A stretch of 64,000 nt of DNA from assembly GCA_036507005.1 (NCBI GenBank), contig DASXQT010000025.1, positions 1 through 64,000 of the forward strand, written 5' to 3'. Position 1 is the stretch's first letter, and the number at the start of each line of letters is the position of its first letter. This document shows positions 17,349 through 26,051 of the stretch, piece after piece. The DNA is from WS-2 sp036507005. GTDB lineage: Bacteria; Eisenbacteria; RBG-16-71-46. The position numbers and the translations under genes were made by a program. Below the pieces are notes generated by a model, which made no database searches, was not told the DNA's origin, and was given only the letters and a program-made list of their open reading frames with translations.

Positions 17349-19163
17349 GTGACGGAGTTCCGCACCCTCTCCGACTTCCTCGACGGGCTCGAGCGCCGCG
17401 GGGATCTGAAGCGCGTGCGGCGCGAGGTGGACTGGGCCTGCGAGGTCAGCGAGATCGCGAGCCGCGAGGCGCGCTCCGAGGGGCCGGCGCTGCTGTTCGA
17501 GAACGTGCGCGGCGCGCGCTTCCCGCTCGCGGTCAACGTGCTCGCCGCGCGACGCCGGATCGAGCTGGCGCTGGGGCGCACGCCGGCCGCGGTGGGCGCC
17601 GAGCTGGAGCAGATGCTGCACGCGTTCCCGCCGCGCGAGATGGGCGAGCTGTGGCGCCTGCGCGGCAGCGCGGGCCGCGTGCTCGCCATGCAGCCCAAGC
17701 ACGTGCGCGCGGGCCCGGCGCAGGAGGTGACGGCGCCGCCCGACCTCGATCCGCTCCCCCATCTCCAGCTCTGGCCCGGGGACGGCGGGCGCTTCGTCAC
17801 CTTCGGGCTGGTGCTCACCGAGGATCCCGTCTCGCGCGCGCGCAACCTCGGCATCTACCGGATGCACCTCTACGACCCGCGCACCACCGGCATGCACTGG
17901 CAGATCGGAAAGGGCGGCGGGTTCCACTACCACCGCGCCGAGAAGCGCGAGCAGGCGCTGCCGGTGGCGGTCGCGATCGGGGCCGATCCCTGCACGCTGC
18001 TCTCGGCCGTGGCGCCGCTCCCCGAGGGCGTGGACGAGCTGGCGTTCGCCGGCTTCCTGCGCGGCGCGCCCACGCGCCTGGCGCGCGCGCGCACGCTGCC
18101 GATCGAGGTGCTCGCCGACGCCGAGTTCGTGCTCGAGGGGCTGGTGCCGCCGCGCGAGCGCCGCGACGAAGGCCCCTTCGGCGACCACTTCGGCCACTAC
18201 TCGCATCCCGCCCCCTTCCCGGTGTTCCACCTGAGCGCGCTCACCCACCGCAGCGGCCGTCCGGTCTATCAGGCGAGCGTGGTGGGCAAGCCTCCGCAGG
18301 AGGACAAGTACATGGGCGAGGCGGTGCAGGAGTTCTTCACCGGCGTGCTGCGCGTGATCCATCCCGAGGTGCGCGACCTGTGGGCGTACTTCGAGGCCGG
18401 CTTCCACAACCTGCTCGCGGTCGCGGTCGAGAACCGCTTCGCCAAGGAGGCGAAGAAGACCGCGCTCGGGCTGATGGGGACCGGGCAGCTCTCGCTCACC
18501 AAGGTCCTGGTGCTGGTGGACGAGGACGTGAACCCGCGGGACCGCGCCGAGGTGTTCGGCGCGATCGCGCGGAACTTCGACCCGGCCGAGGACTTCCTCT
18601 TGATCCCCGGCGTGCCGCTCGACACCCTCGACTTCACGTCGTACACGATGAACCTGGGGAGCAAGATGGTGATCGACGCGCAGAGCAAGCCGGGGCGCGC
18701 GGGCGACGCGGGCGCGGCGGGCGCCGGGGCCGGATCGGGCGCGGCGGGCCCCGCGCGCGGCGCCGTGGCGCGCGCCGCGCTGCCCGACCCGCGGACGGTG
18801 GACGGCTCGATCCTCGCGCAACGGCTGGCGTGGGGCGCGATGCTCGTGGTCCAGGTGCGGGGCGAAGGCCGCGGCGTGGTGGAGAAGCTGATCCAGCGGC
18901 CCGAGTACGCCGCGCTCAAGCTCGTGGTCGCGGTGAGCAAGGACGTGCCGATCGAGGACGACGAGCTCCTGCTGTGGGGCATCTTCACGCGCTTCGACTG
19001 CGCGCGCGACGTGATCCCCGCCGCGGTCGAGACCCGCGGCGCCTGGCTCACCTGTCGCGGCCCGCTCGGGATCGACGCCACCTGGAAGACCGGCTACCCC
19101 GAGACCATCGCGAACCTGCCCGAAGTGATCGCCAAAGTCGACGGCTGGTGGGGGAAGGAGTGA
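17349..19163 (+). CDS. ubiD: UbiD-family (menaquinone, MqnL-type) prenyl-FMN decarboxylase
   Basis: This enzyme decarboxylates the prenylated naphthoate in late menaquinone synthesis using prenyl-FMN. The 604-residue product opens 'FRTLSDFLDGLERRGDLKRV'. It has the conserved 'YRMHLYDPRTTGMHWQIGKG', the active-site acidic region 'RDEGPFGDHFGHYS', and 'GKPPQEDKYMGEAVQEFF'. It is longer than the usual ~480-500 residues. Part of the excess is a Gly/Ala-rich low-complexity insert at about residues 444-478, after 'SKMVIDAQSKPG'. A GTG start follows ubiX by 25 bp. Context (mqn genes) favours menaquinone over ubiquinone. Confidence 0.92.
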   Translation: MTEFRTLSDFLDGLERRGDLKRVRREVDWACEVSEIASREARSEGPALLFENVRGARFPLAVNVLAARRRIELALGRTPAAVGAELEQMLHAFPPREMGELWRLRGSAGRVLAMQPKHVRAGPAQEVTAPPDLDPLPHLQLWPGDGGRFVTFGLVLTEDPVSRARNLGIYRMHLYDPRTTGMHWQIGKGGGFHYHRAEKREQALPVAVAIGADPCTLLSAVAPLPEGVDELAFAGFLRGAPTRLARARTLPIEVLADAEFVLEGLVPPRERRDEGPFGDHFGHYSHPAPFPVFHLSALTHRSGRPVYQASVVGKPPQEDKYMGEAVQEFFTGVLRVIHPEVRDLWAYFEAGFHNLLAVAVENRFAKEAKKTALGLMGTGQLSLTKVLVLVDEDVNPRDRAEVFGAIARNFDPAEDFLLIPGVPLDTLDFTSYTMNLGSKMVIDAQSKPGRAGDAGAAGAGAGSGAAGPARGAVARAALPDPRTVDGSILAQRLAWGAMLVVQVRGEGRGVVEKLIQRPEYAALKLVVAVSKDVPIEDDELLLWGIFTRFDCARDVIPAAVETRGAWLTCRGPLGIDATWKTGYPETIANLPEVIAKVDGWWGKE

Positions 19164-19214
19164 AGGGGTGCCGCTCCACTCGCCAGACACGGACACGGTC
19201 GACGGGCACCCGCG

Positions 19215-19244
19215 TTGACATGTGTATATGTCCATGATATACAC
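19215..19244 (+). promoter_or_regulatory. brnTA promoter with palindromic operator
   Basis: A consensus -35 TTGACA (19215-19220) and a -10 TATACA (19238-19243) are 17 bases apart. An inverted repeat GTGTATAT-N7-ATATACAC (19222-19229 and 19237-19244) overlaps the -10 box, as expected for BrnA autorepression. The patch is AT-rich against very GC-rich surroundings. Predicted transcription would begin at about the GTG start codon of brnT, giving a leaderless mRNA. Confidence 0.8.
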
Positions 19245-19249
19245 TTCCC

Positions 19250-19558
19250 GTGGGCGATGACCTCTGGGACAGGCTTTCCCAGTGCGAGGGCTTCGAATGG
19301 GACGCCGGCAACGCGGCCAAGATCTGGGAGCGCCATGAGGTCGCTCCCGGGGAGGCGGAGCAGGTGTTCTTCAACCGCCCCCTGGTCGCCGCGGTGGATA
19401 CGAAGCACTCGGGGGCCGAAGCACGTTTCCTGGCCCTCGGACAGACCGACACGGGCCGGCGCCTGCTCGTGGTGTTCACGTTCCGGCGGCGTCTCATTCG
19501 GGTGGTCTCGGCGCGAGACATGAGCCGACGGGAGCGGCGGGAGTACGAAAATGCGTAA
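19250..19558 (+). CDS. brnT: BrnT family type II toxin (ribonuclease)
   Basis: BrnT is a RelE-fold ribonuclease toxin neutralised by BrnA. The 102-residue sequence has the typical 'CEGFEWDAGNAAKIWERHEV' opening, the 'EQVFFNRPLVAAVD' segment, and the C-terminal 'LLVVFTFRRRLIRVVSARDM' followed by 'SRRERREYENA'. The GTG start at 19250 sits at the predicted transcription start, and no ribosome site is visible, so leaderless translation is likely. It overlaps brnA by 8 bases. It probably arrived by transfer, given the local AT-rich promoter. Confidence 0.93.
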   Translation: MGDDLWDRLSQCEGFEWDAGNAAKIWERHEVAPGEAEQVFFNRPLVAAVDTKHSGAEARFLALGQTDTGRRLLVVFTFRRRLIRVVSARDMSRRERREYENA

Positions 19559-19844
19559 CAGGAGTAAGAAGCAGGTCCCCCGACATCGGTCCGAGGAGAG
19601 CGAGCGGGAGTTCTGGGCGAGCGCCGAGTCGAGCGAGTACGTAGACTGGCGGAAGGCCAAGCGGGTTTCGTTTCCCAGGCTGCGCCCCTCGACGCGAACC
19701 ATCTCCCTGCGCCTTCCCGAGGCGCTGTTGGCCGACCTGAAGATCCTCGCCAACAAGAAGGACGTGCCGTATCAGTCCCTGCTGAAGATCTACCTGGCGG
19801 AGCGGATTCGCCAGGAGTTCGGCAAGCTCGAAAAGGCGGGCTGA
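19551..19844 (+). CDS. brnA: BrnA family antitoxin (ribbon-helix-helix)
   Basis: BrnA binds BrnT and represses the operon. The 97-residue sequence has the standard 'SEREFWASAESSEYVDWRKA' linker, 'LRPSTRTISLRLPEALLADL' (RHH strand and first helix) and 'KKDVPYQSLLKIYLAERI'. The start codon lies inside the brnT reading frame (8-base overlap), giving translational coupling. The inverted repeat at the operon promoter is its expected binding site. Confidence 0.93.
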   Translation: MRNRSKKQVPRHRSEESEREFWASAESSEYVDWRKAKRVSFPRLRPSTRTISLRLPEALLADLKILANKKDVPYQSLLKIYLAERIRQEFGKLEKAG

Positions 19845-19920
19845 AGCAAGGACCGCCGGTCCGTGAGCCGTCAGGAGCGCGGCCAGCCTTTCGACGAACG
19901 CTCCCGCCGCGGGCGACCGA

Positions 19921-22152
19921 TCACCACCACGACCACATCTCGAGCCGGAAGAACCGGCGCACACCGCGGGTGAGCACGTCGAGCGCGCGCCGCTTGCCGC
20001 AGGAGATGCGCGCGTAGCCGGTCATCGAGGGCTTGATCAGCCCGTCCGAGTTCGGCAGCTCCATCGTCGCCTTGACCACCCGGGCGCGCTGGCCCGGGGC
20101 CTCGACCGCCGAGGCGGCGACGGCGACCACGCGTCCCTCGAACGCGCGCTCGGGGTAGGCGCGCAGCCGCACGCTGCCGGGCCGCCCCACGCGGACCTCG
20201 CCGATGTCCTGCTCGGGAACGGCGATCTCGGCGGTCACGGTCTCGAGTGCGTAGACCTCGGCGATGAGGTCGCCGGGCTTCACGTTCTCCCCGATCCGTT
20301 CCCGGAGCTTGGGGGTCGTCACCACGCCCGCATGCGGCGCTACGACCCACGTCCGGGCCACCTCGCCCTCGAGGTGCTGCCGCTCGGCCTCGGAGTGCGC
20401 GATCTCCTCGCGCATGGCGGCGATCTCCTCGGGCCGGCTGCCGAGCGCGAGCATCCGGAGGCGCGCGCGATCCTCCTCGAGCTCGGTCGCGAGCACCGAG
20501 ACCGTCTCCTCCGACTGCTCCAGCTCCCGGCGCGAGGCCGCCTCGCTCTCTGCGAGCGTGCGGTTCCGCGCCACCTCCGCGCGGGCGTAGCGCAGGCGCT
20601 CCTCGGCCTTCGCGACCGCGAGCCGCGCGACCTCGACCTCCTCGGCGCGCGGGCCGGCTTCGAGCAGGTGGAGCTTCGCCCGCTTCTCGCCGAGCTCGGT
20701 CTCCGCCATCCGCAGGCGCACGCGGAAGTCGCGGTCGGAGAGCCGGGCCAGCGTGTCGCCGGCCGCCACCCGGTTGCCCTCGTCCTCGTACACGGCGTCG
20801 ATGATCCCCTCGACCTGGGCGCGCACGTCGGTGTTGCGCGCGGGCGCGATATCGAGCTCGCCGCCCACCCGCAGCTCCAGCGGGACGACGTAGAGCGCGA
20901 GGATCGCCCCTGCGACGAGCGCCACGGCCCGGAGCCGGTGGCTCTTCCAGGAGAGCGCTTCGGGCCAGCGGACCAGCGGCTTGCCGGTCACGTTGCCGAC
21001 CACTCCGGCGAACAGTCCCACCCACAGCGCGGCGCCCCAGCCGTGCCAACGCGCGGTGAAGTAGTCCGCGAACCGGATCAACACCGAGCTCAGGAGCCAG
21101 TAGGAGAAGGCGACGGCGGCCACGCCGTACCCCAGGAACACGCGCCGCTCCCGCGCGGTCGGCTCGGGCGCCGGAGGAGTCGGTCCGGCGCCCACGAGCC
21201 GCTTCATGCGCAGGCCTACGTACTGGAACGCCCGCCGCCTCAGGTTGGGAGCGTCGAGCCAGTCGCTCAGCAGGTAGTAGCCGTCGAGCTTGATCAGGGG
21301 ATTGAGGTTGAAGAACTGCTTGACGCCCGAGGTGGCCATCACGACCAGCGCCGCGCTGCTCGCCCACGTGCCGCGCTCGGTCACGCGCCACGCCAGCGTG
21401 GCGAGCGCCCACAGCACGAGCTCGAAGAAGGCGCCCGCGAACGTGACCCACAGGCGCTTCGATTTCTCGGCGAACAGCCAGGCGTCGCTGATGTTGCAGT
21501 AGAAGGCGGGCTGGAGATAGATGAGCAGGAAGCCCATCTCGTGGACCCGGCCGCCGAAGCGTTTGCAGGTGAGCCCGTGGGCGAACTCGTGCATCACGGT
21601 GACGGCGATCACCGTGACCCACGCCAGCGCGAGCATCCTCATGCTCCACAGCCGGACGAGGTCGGCGCGGATCTCGTCGCGGCGCACGAGGACCGTGACG
21701 AGCGCCCACAGGATGAGCGCCGCGGCCGCGACGACGAACCCGGGCGTGAAGCAGAAGCGCAGCCTGCCGACCAGCGCATCCAGCAGGCGGTCGGGGTCGA
21801 ACGCCTTGAGCCGGAGCCACAGGATGTCCCCTTGGACGAGCGGGCGGCGCGGGCGCTCGGCCGCGGCGTACGCGCTCTCGAGCAGCCCGCCCTTGCGGAG
21901 CTGCTCGACGAACGCGACGACGGTCTCCAGCGCGACCTCGGCCCCTTGCTCCGCGGCGACCTGCTCGGCCACGGTCTCGATCGGTGTCGCGCCATCGAGG
22001 CGGCGCGCGACCGAGTACTCCGCCTCGCGCAGGCGGAAGTACCGGCGCGTCCCGGGGTCCTTGACGACATAGCACGGTCCCTCGGGCGTGGACTGCGGGC
22101 TCACGACGAGGTCCGGGCGCAGCCGTGGGTGCTGGTTCGGCAATCGGCCCAC
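19921..22152 (-). CDS. PqqD-like / M50 metalloprotease / HlyD-type adaptor fusion, putative peptide maturation and export protein
   Basis: The 743-residue polytopic protein has three parts. Residues about 15-95 resemble a PqqD-like peptide-recognition domain ('YVVKDPGTRRYFRLREAEYS', 'VVAFVEQLRKGGLLES'). Residues about 130-425 form an M50 site-2-protease core with the zinc motif HEFAH (188-192) and the third ligand region 'NPLIKLDGYYLL' (284-295), among several membrane helices. Residues about 430-743 are a HlyD/membrane-fusion adaptor with a lipoyl-like half ('QVEGIIDAVYEDEGNRVAAG'), a long coiled coil and a beta-barrel. The GTG start lies 61 bp after the second small peptide gene on the same strand. 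The layout suggests that it recognises, cleaves and/or helps export those peptides; this is inference. No ABC ATPase or radical SAM partner is nearby. Confidence 0.85.
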   Translation of the reverse strand: MGRLPNQHPRLRPDLVVSPQSTPEGPCYVVKDPGTRRYFRLREAEYSVARRLDGATPIETVAEQVAAEQGAEVALETVVAFVEQLRKGGLLESAYAAAERPRRPLVQGDILWLRLKAFDPDRLLDALVGRLRFCFTPGFVVAAAALILWALVTVLVRRDEIRADLVRLWSMRMLALAWVTVIAVTVMHEFAHGLTCKRFGGRVHEMGFLLIYLQPAFYCNISDAWLFAEKSKRLWVTFAGAFFELVLWALATLAWRVTERGTWASSAALVVMATSGVKQFFNLNPLIKLDGYYLLSDWLDAPNLRRRAFQYVGLRMKRLVGAGPTPPAPEPTARERRVFLGYGVAAVAFSYWLLSSVLIRFADYFTARWHGWGAALWVGLFAGVVGNVTGKPLVRWPEALSWKSHRLRAVALVAGAILALYVVPLELRVGGELDIAPARNTDVRAQVEGIIDAVYEDEGNRVAAGDTLARLSDRDFRVRLRMAETELGEKRAKLHLLEAGPRAEEVEVARLAVAKAEERLRYARAEVARNRTLAESEAASRRELEQSEETVSVLATELEEDRARLRMLALGSRPEEIAAMREEIAHSEAERQHLEGEVARTWVVAPHAGVVTTPKLRERIGENVKPGDLIAEVYALETVTAEIAVPEQDIGEVRVGRPGSVRLRAYPERAFEGRVVAVAASAVEAPGQRARVVKATMELPNSDGLIKPSMTGYARISCGKRRALDVLTRGVRRFFRLEMWSWW

Positions 22153-22213
22153 TTCCCTTCGACATCTCAGCGCGAGGGCCGCCGGTCTTCCGGTGGCTCT
22201 CGCGCCTTACGCC

Positions 22214-22375
22214 TCAGTTGCCGTGCGAGTCCCCGGTGTTGTTGCCGGGCTGGGGTTTCGAGCCGTTCGAGACCTCGTTCCCGGGATTGCCGTTGCTCTC
22301 GCCGGGGACGCCGTTCACGCTGTCGGGAGCGATGCGTTGCTCCAGCTCCACGATGGCGAGCTTGATCGGGTTCAT
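22214..22375 (-). CDS. Putative precursor peptide B, 53 residues, LEQRIAPD leader
   Basis: This short gene encodes a 53-residue peptide. Its N-terminal half 'MNPIKLAIVELEQRIAPD' resembles the paralogue at 22530-22688, and its C-terminal half is rich in Gly, Asn, Pro and Ser ('NGNPGNEVSNGSKPQPGNN') with no Cys. It has an excellent ribosome site ('ggagg' 6 bases before ATG) in a 5' context nearly identical to that of its paralogue. It lies immediately upstream of the PqqD/M50/HlyD gene. The leader-plus-core layout suggests a ribosomally made, processed peptide. I do not know a named family for it, and no function is proven. Confidence 0.75.
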   Translation of the reverse strand: MNPIKLAIVELEQRIAPDSVNGVPGESNGNPGNEVSNGSKPQPGNNTGDSHGN

Positions 22376-22529
22376 GGTTTCCTCCGCTGGCTAAGGAGTC
22401 TGCGTTGCCTGCCTGCGCGCCCCGGCCCGGGCGGAGAGCCGGTGCGCCCCTCGGCCGGGCCAGCCTGCCCGGCCCGCGGACCGCCCGGACCGAGCCCGGG
22501 CGACCCGCCGTAACGGTGGAATCAGGTCG

Positions 22530-22688
22530 TCAGGCGCCCCAGGACCCGGTGGACACCTTGCCGCCGGTGCCCTCGTTGCCGGGATTGTTGGTGTTGTTGC
22601 GTGGCGGGTTGTTGTTGCCGGGGTTTCCCAGCGCGTCGGGAGCGATTCGCTCCTCCAGCGCTTCGAGCTCGAGGTTCAGGTCCTTCAT
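22530..22688 (-). CDS. Putative precursor peptide A, 52 residues, LEERIAPD leader
   Basis: This gene encodes a 52-residue peptide beginning 'MKDLNLELEALEERIAPD' and followed by an Asn/Gly/Pro-rich tail ('ALGNPGNNNPPRNNTNNPGN'). It is paralogous to the gene at 22214-22375, with the shared core LExRIAPD at the same distance from the start and a shared 'gcggagga-acc-ATG' translation-start context. It is the first gene of a presumed three-gene minus-strand operon with precursor B and the M50/HlyD fusion. A longer in-frame reading upstream exists, but the strong ribosome site marks this ATG. Confidence 0.75.
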   Translation of the reverse strand: MKDLNLELEALEERIAPDALGNPGNNNPPRNNTNNPGNEGTGGKVSTGSWGA

Positions 22689-22959
22689 GGTCTCCTCCGC
22701 TTCTTGTACCGTGGACGAGCGAGTCCGCCCACTCCGCTCGGCAGCAGCCCGGAGCCGCTCGGCGGAGGGCCTCCGTCGGGGGACGCGGCTCCCAAAGGCT
22801 GTGCCGCTGTTCACAATCATCCCGCACGGTCCTGAAGGCTATAGGGTGAAAGCTGTATTCGAGGGTGGGGATTTCCCTATTTGCCGGGAGCCGGCGCCGG
22901 CGCCATAGATGATCCGGCCGGGGTGCGGAGCGGGCCACGCTGTGGCAACCTGCGCCGCC

Positions 22960-23781
22960 ATGGGTGACCGCGCCGCGTTCCGCTCCCTCTTCACCGCCCC
23001 CCGAGCCCTGATCGGCATGCTCCACCTGGGCGCGCTGCCCGGGAGCCCGGCGCAGCGCGCGGGCGTGGACGAGCTGATCCGCTGCGCGCTGGCCGAGGCG
23101 CGGGTCTACCGCGCCGCGGGCTTCCACGGGCTCGTGATCGAGAACATGCACGACCGCCCCTACCTCGCCCGCCGCGTGGGGCCCGAGACGGTGGCGGCGA
23201 TGACGGCGATCGGACGCGCGGTGCGCTCCGAGGTCGACCTGCCGCTCGGGGTGCAGGTGCTCGCAGGGGCCAACCGCGAGGCGCTGGCGGTCGCGCTCGC
23301 CTGCGGCGCCTCGTTCATCCGCGCCGAGGGATTCGTCTACGCGCACGTGGCCGACGAGGGCGTGCTCGAGGCGGACGCCGGTCCACTGCTGCGCTACCGG
23401 CGCGAGATCGGGGCCGAGGGCGTGGCGATCTACGCCGACATCAAGAAGAAGCACGCCTCGCACGCGATCACCGCCGACCTCGACCTGGCGGAGACCGCGC
23501 GCGGCGCGGAGTTCTTCCTCGCTGACGGCGTGGTCGTGACCGGCCCCGCGACCGGGCGCGAGGCCGATCCCGCCGAGGTCGCGGCGGTGGCGCGCGCGGT
23601 CGAGGTTCCAGTGCTGGTGGGCTCGGGCGTCACGCCCGCGAACCTGGCGCAGTTCGCCGCGGCCGACGGCTTCATCGTGGGCTCGGCGCTCAAGCGCGAC
23701 GGGTTGTGGTCGAGCCCGCTCGATCCCGAGCGCGTGACGGCGATGGTGCGCGCCTTGGCGAAGCTGGAACCGCGCGCGTGA
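22960..23781 (+). CDS. BtpA/SgcQ family TIM-barrel protein
   Basis: This is a (beta/alpha)8-barrel protein of the BtpA/SgcQ family, whose biochemical role is not well defined. The 273-residue protein has 'ALIGMLHLGALPGSP', 'GLVIENMHDRPYLARRVGPE', 'GVQVLAGANREALAVALACG', 'FIRAEGFVYAHVADEG' and 'ADGFIVGSALKRDGLW', all typical of the family. The start at 22960 is tentative; no clear ribosome site is visible. Its stop codon overlaps the pfkB start by 4 bases, and psuG follows without a gap. It is therefore part of a pseudouridine-catabolism operon, where an auxiliary nucleoside- or sugar-phosphate role can be suspected. Confidence 0.88.
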   Translation: MGDRAAFRSLFTAPRALIGMLHLGALPGSPAQRAGVDELIRCALAEARVYRAAGFHGLVIENMHDRPYLARRVGPETVAAMTAIGRAVRSEVDLPLGVQVLAGANREALAVALACGASFIRAEGFVYAHVADEGVLEADAGPLLRYRREIGAEGVAIYADIKKKHASHAITADLDLAETARGAEFFLADGVVVTGPATGREADPAEVAAVARAVEVPVLVGSGVTPANLAQFAAADGFIVGSALKRDGLWSSPLDPERVTAMVRALAKLEPRA

Positions 23782-24701
23782 GCCTCGACCTGGTGGTGGC
23801 CGGGAACCTGCTGGTGGACGACATCGTCTACCCCGACGGCCGCACCCGCATGGCCGAGCCGGGAGGGGCGGTGCTCTACGCCGCGCTGGCGGCGCGGCTG
23901 TGGGGCGCCACGGTGGGGATCGCGAGCGTGCGCGGCGAGGACTACCCGATCGCGGCGCTCGACGCGCTCGCCGCACGCGGCGTGGACCTCGAGGGCGTGC
24001 GCGCGCTCGACCGCCCCGGCGTGCGCACCTGGCTGCTCTACGAGGAGGGCGGGCGGCGCGTGATCCACCGCCTGGGCGTTCCCACGCACGCGGAGGTATC
24101 GCCGCGCGCGGGGGATCTGCCGCCGCACTACGCGAGCGCGCGCGCGATCCACATCGCGCCCATGCCGTTCGGGATCCAACGCGCGCTGGTCGAAGCGCTC
24201 GCGCCGCGGCGCGAGACCGCGCTCTCGCTCGATCCCCACGAGCCGCTGCGCGAGGACAACCTCGCGGCCTGGCGCCCGGTGCTCGCCGAGGTGGACGCGC
24301 TGTTCGTGAGCGAGGACGAGCTGCAGCTCCCCGGCGCCGGCGAGGATCCGCGCGCCGCGCTCCGCTCGCTCGCGGGCGGGCGGCTGCGCTTCGTCGCGTT
24401 CAAGCGCGGCCGCCGCGGCGGGCTGCTCTACGACGCGCGCGACCGCGCGTTTCTCGAGTGGCCGCCGGTGCCGCGGCTCTCGGGCGACCCGACCGGGGCG
24501 GGCGACGCGTTCGCGGGCGGGTTCCTGGCCGCGATCGTGCGCGGCCGGCCTCTGACCGAGGCGCTCGACCAGGCGATCGTCGCGGCCAGCTTCGCGCTCG
24601 AGGACTGGGGGGCGCACGGGCTCTTGAAGGCCACGCACGACGAGGCCGCGCGCCGCGTGCGCGAGTGGCTGGGCTCGAGCGCCGGGAGCACGGAGCGCTG
24701 A
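23778..24701 (+). CDS. PfkB-family sugar/nucleoside kinase, probable pseudouridine kinase
   Basis: PfkB kinases phosphorylate sugars or nucleosides. The 307-residue protein has the C-terminal signature 'SGDPTGAGDAFAGGFLAA', with the catalytic Asp in GAGD, and an N-terminal 'GGAVLYAALAARLWGATVGI'. The GTG start overlaps the upstream stop (GTGA), giving tight coupling. Because the next gene is psuG, the most likely substrate is pseudouridine (a PsuK role), but the sequence alone does not settle this; ribose or other nucleosides are possible. Confidence 0.85.
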   Translation: MSLDLVVAGNLLVDDIVYPDGRTRMAEPGGAVLYAALAARLWGATVGIASVRGEDYPIAALDALAARGVDLEGVRALDRPGVRTWLLYEEGGRRVIHRLGVPTHAEVSPRAGDLPPHYASARAIHIAPMPFGIQRALVEALAPRRETALSLDPHEPLREDNLAAWRPVLAEVDALFVSEDELQLPGAGEDPRAALRSLAGGRLRFVAFKRGRRGGLLYDARDRAFLEWPPVPRLSGDPTGAGDAFAGGFLAAIVRGRPLTEALDQAIVAASFALEDWGAHGLLKATHDEAARRVREWLGSSAGSTER

Positions 24702-25619
<918 letters not shown>

Positions 25620-25763
25620 GCGGGGCGCGTTTCGCAGATCCGGATCGAGACGCGGACGCTCCGGGCCGATAACCGGGGTCTAGCCGACCTCGGGGCCCGG
25701 CGGGCAGCCCGCGCCGGTCGGTTCGCAGGCCGCGGAAGCAGTCGACGCCGCGAGGACGCCCCA

Positions 25764-25976
25764 ATGGTTGCTCCCCGGACAGTCTTCTTCATTCTGGCGC
25801 TCTTCGTGGCCTACGGTGCGAGCTACCTCTCCTATCGGGGCAATCACGTGAGCGTCTCGCCCCACGGCGGGTCCTACCTCACCTACGACTCGCAGATCAG
25901 CTATTTCTTCTTCCGGCCCATGAGCAATCTCGACGCTTCTCTCACCGGCGTCCGGGTCCAGGCCCCCCCGCCCTGA
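25764..25976 (+). CDS. Small single-TM protein of unknown function
   Basis: This 70-residue protein is not recognised. Residues 6-25 ('TVFFILALFVAYGASYLSYR') form one hydrophobic segment that could be a membrane anchor or signal peptide. The rest is Ser/Tyr/Phe-rich ('SVSPHGGSYLTYDSQISYFF'). The aromatic content and the 'gagga' ribosome site seven bases before ATG make it a credible gene despite its size. It sits alone between psuG and a kinase gene. Confidence 0.55.
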   Translation: MVAPRTVFFILALFVAYGASYLSYRGNHVSVSPHGGSYLTYDSQISYFFFRPMSNLDASLTGVRVQAPPP

Positions 25977-26051
25977 GCTTCGGCGTATCGACCCGCAGGC
26001 ACGATCGCGGCCGCGGTGTGCCGCGCTGCGCGTGCTACTCTCGGCGCCGCG

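Noticed and set aside
19871..22165. A 764-codon minus-strand frame beginning 'MSKGSGPIAEPAPTAAPG'
   Set aside because: It shadows the PqqD/M50/HlyD gene in another frame; only the frame ending at 19921 has protease and adaptor motifs.
22530..22820. A 96-codon version of precursor peptide A starting at 22820
   Set aside because: The extra N-terminal residues are Arg/Ser-rich and not shared with the paralogue, and the strong ribosome site is at the internal ATG (22688).
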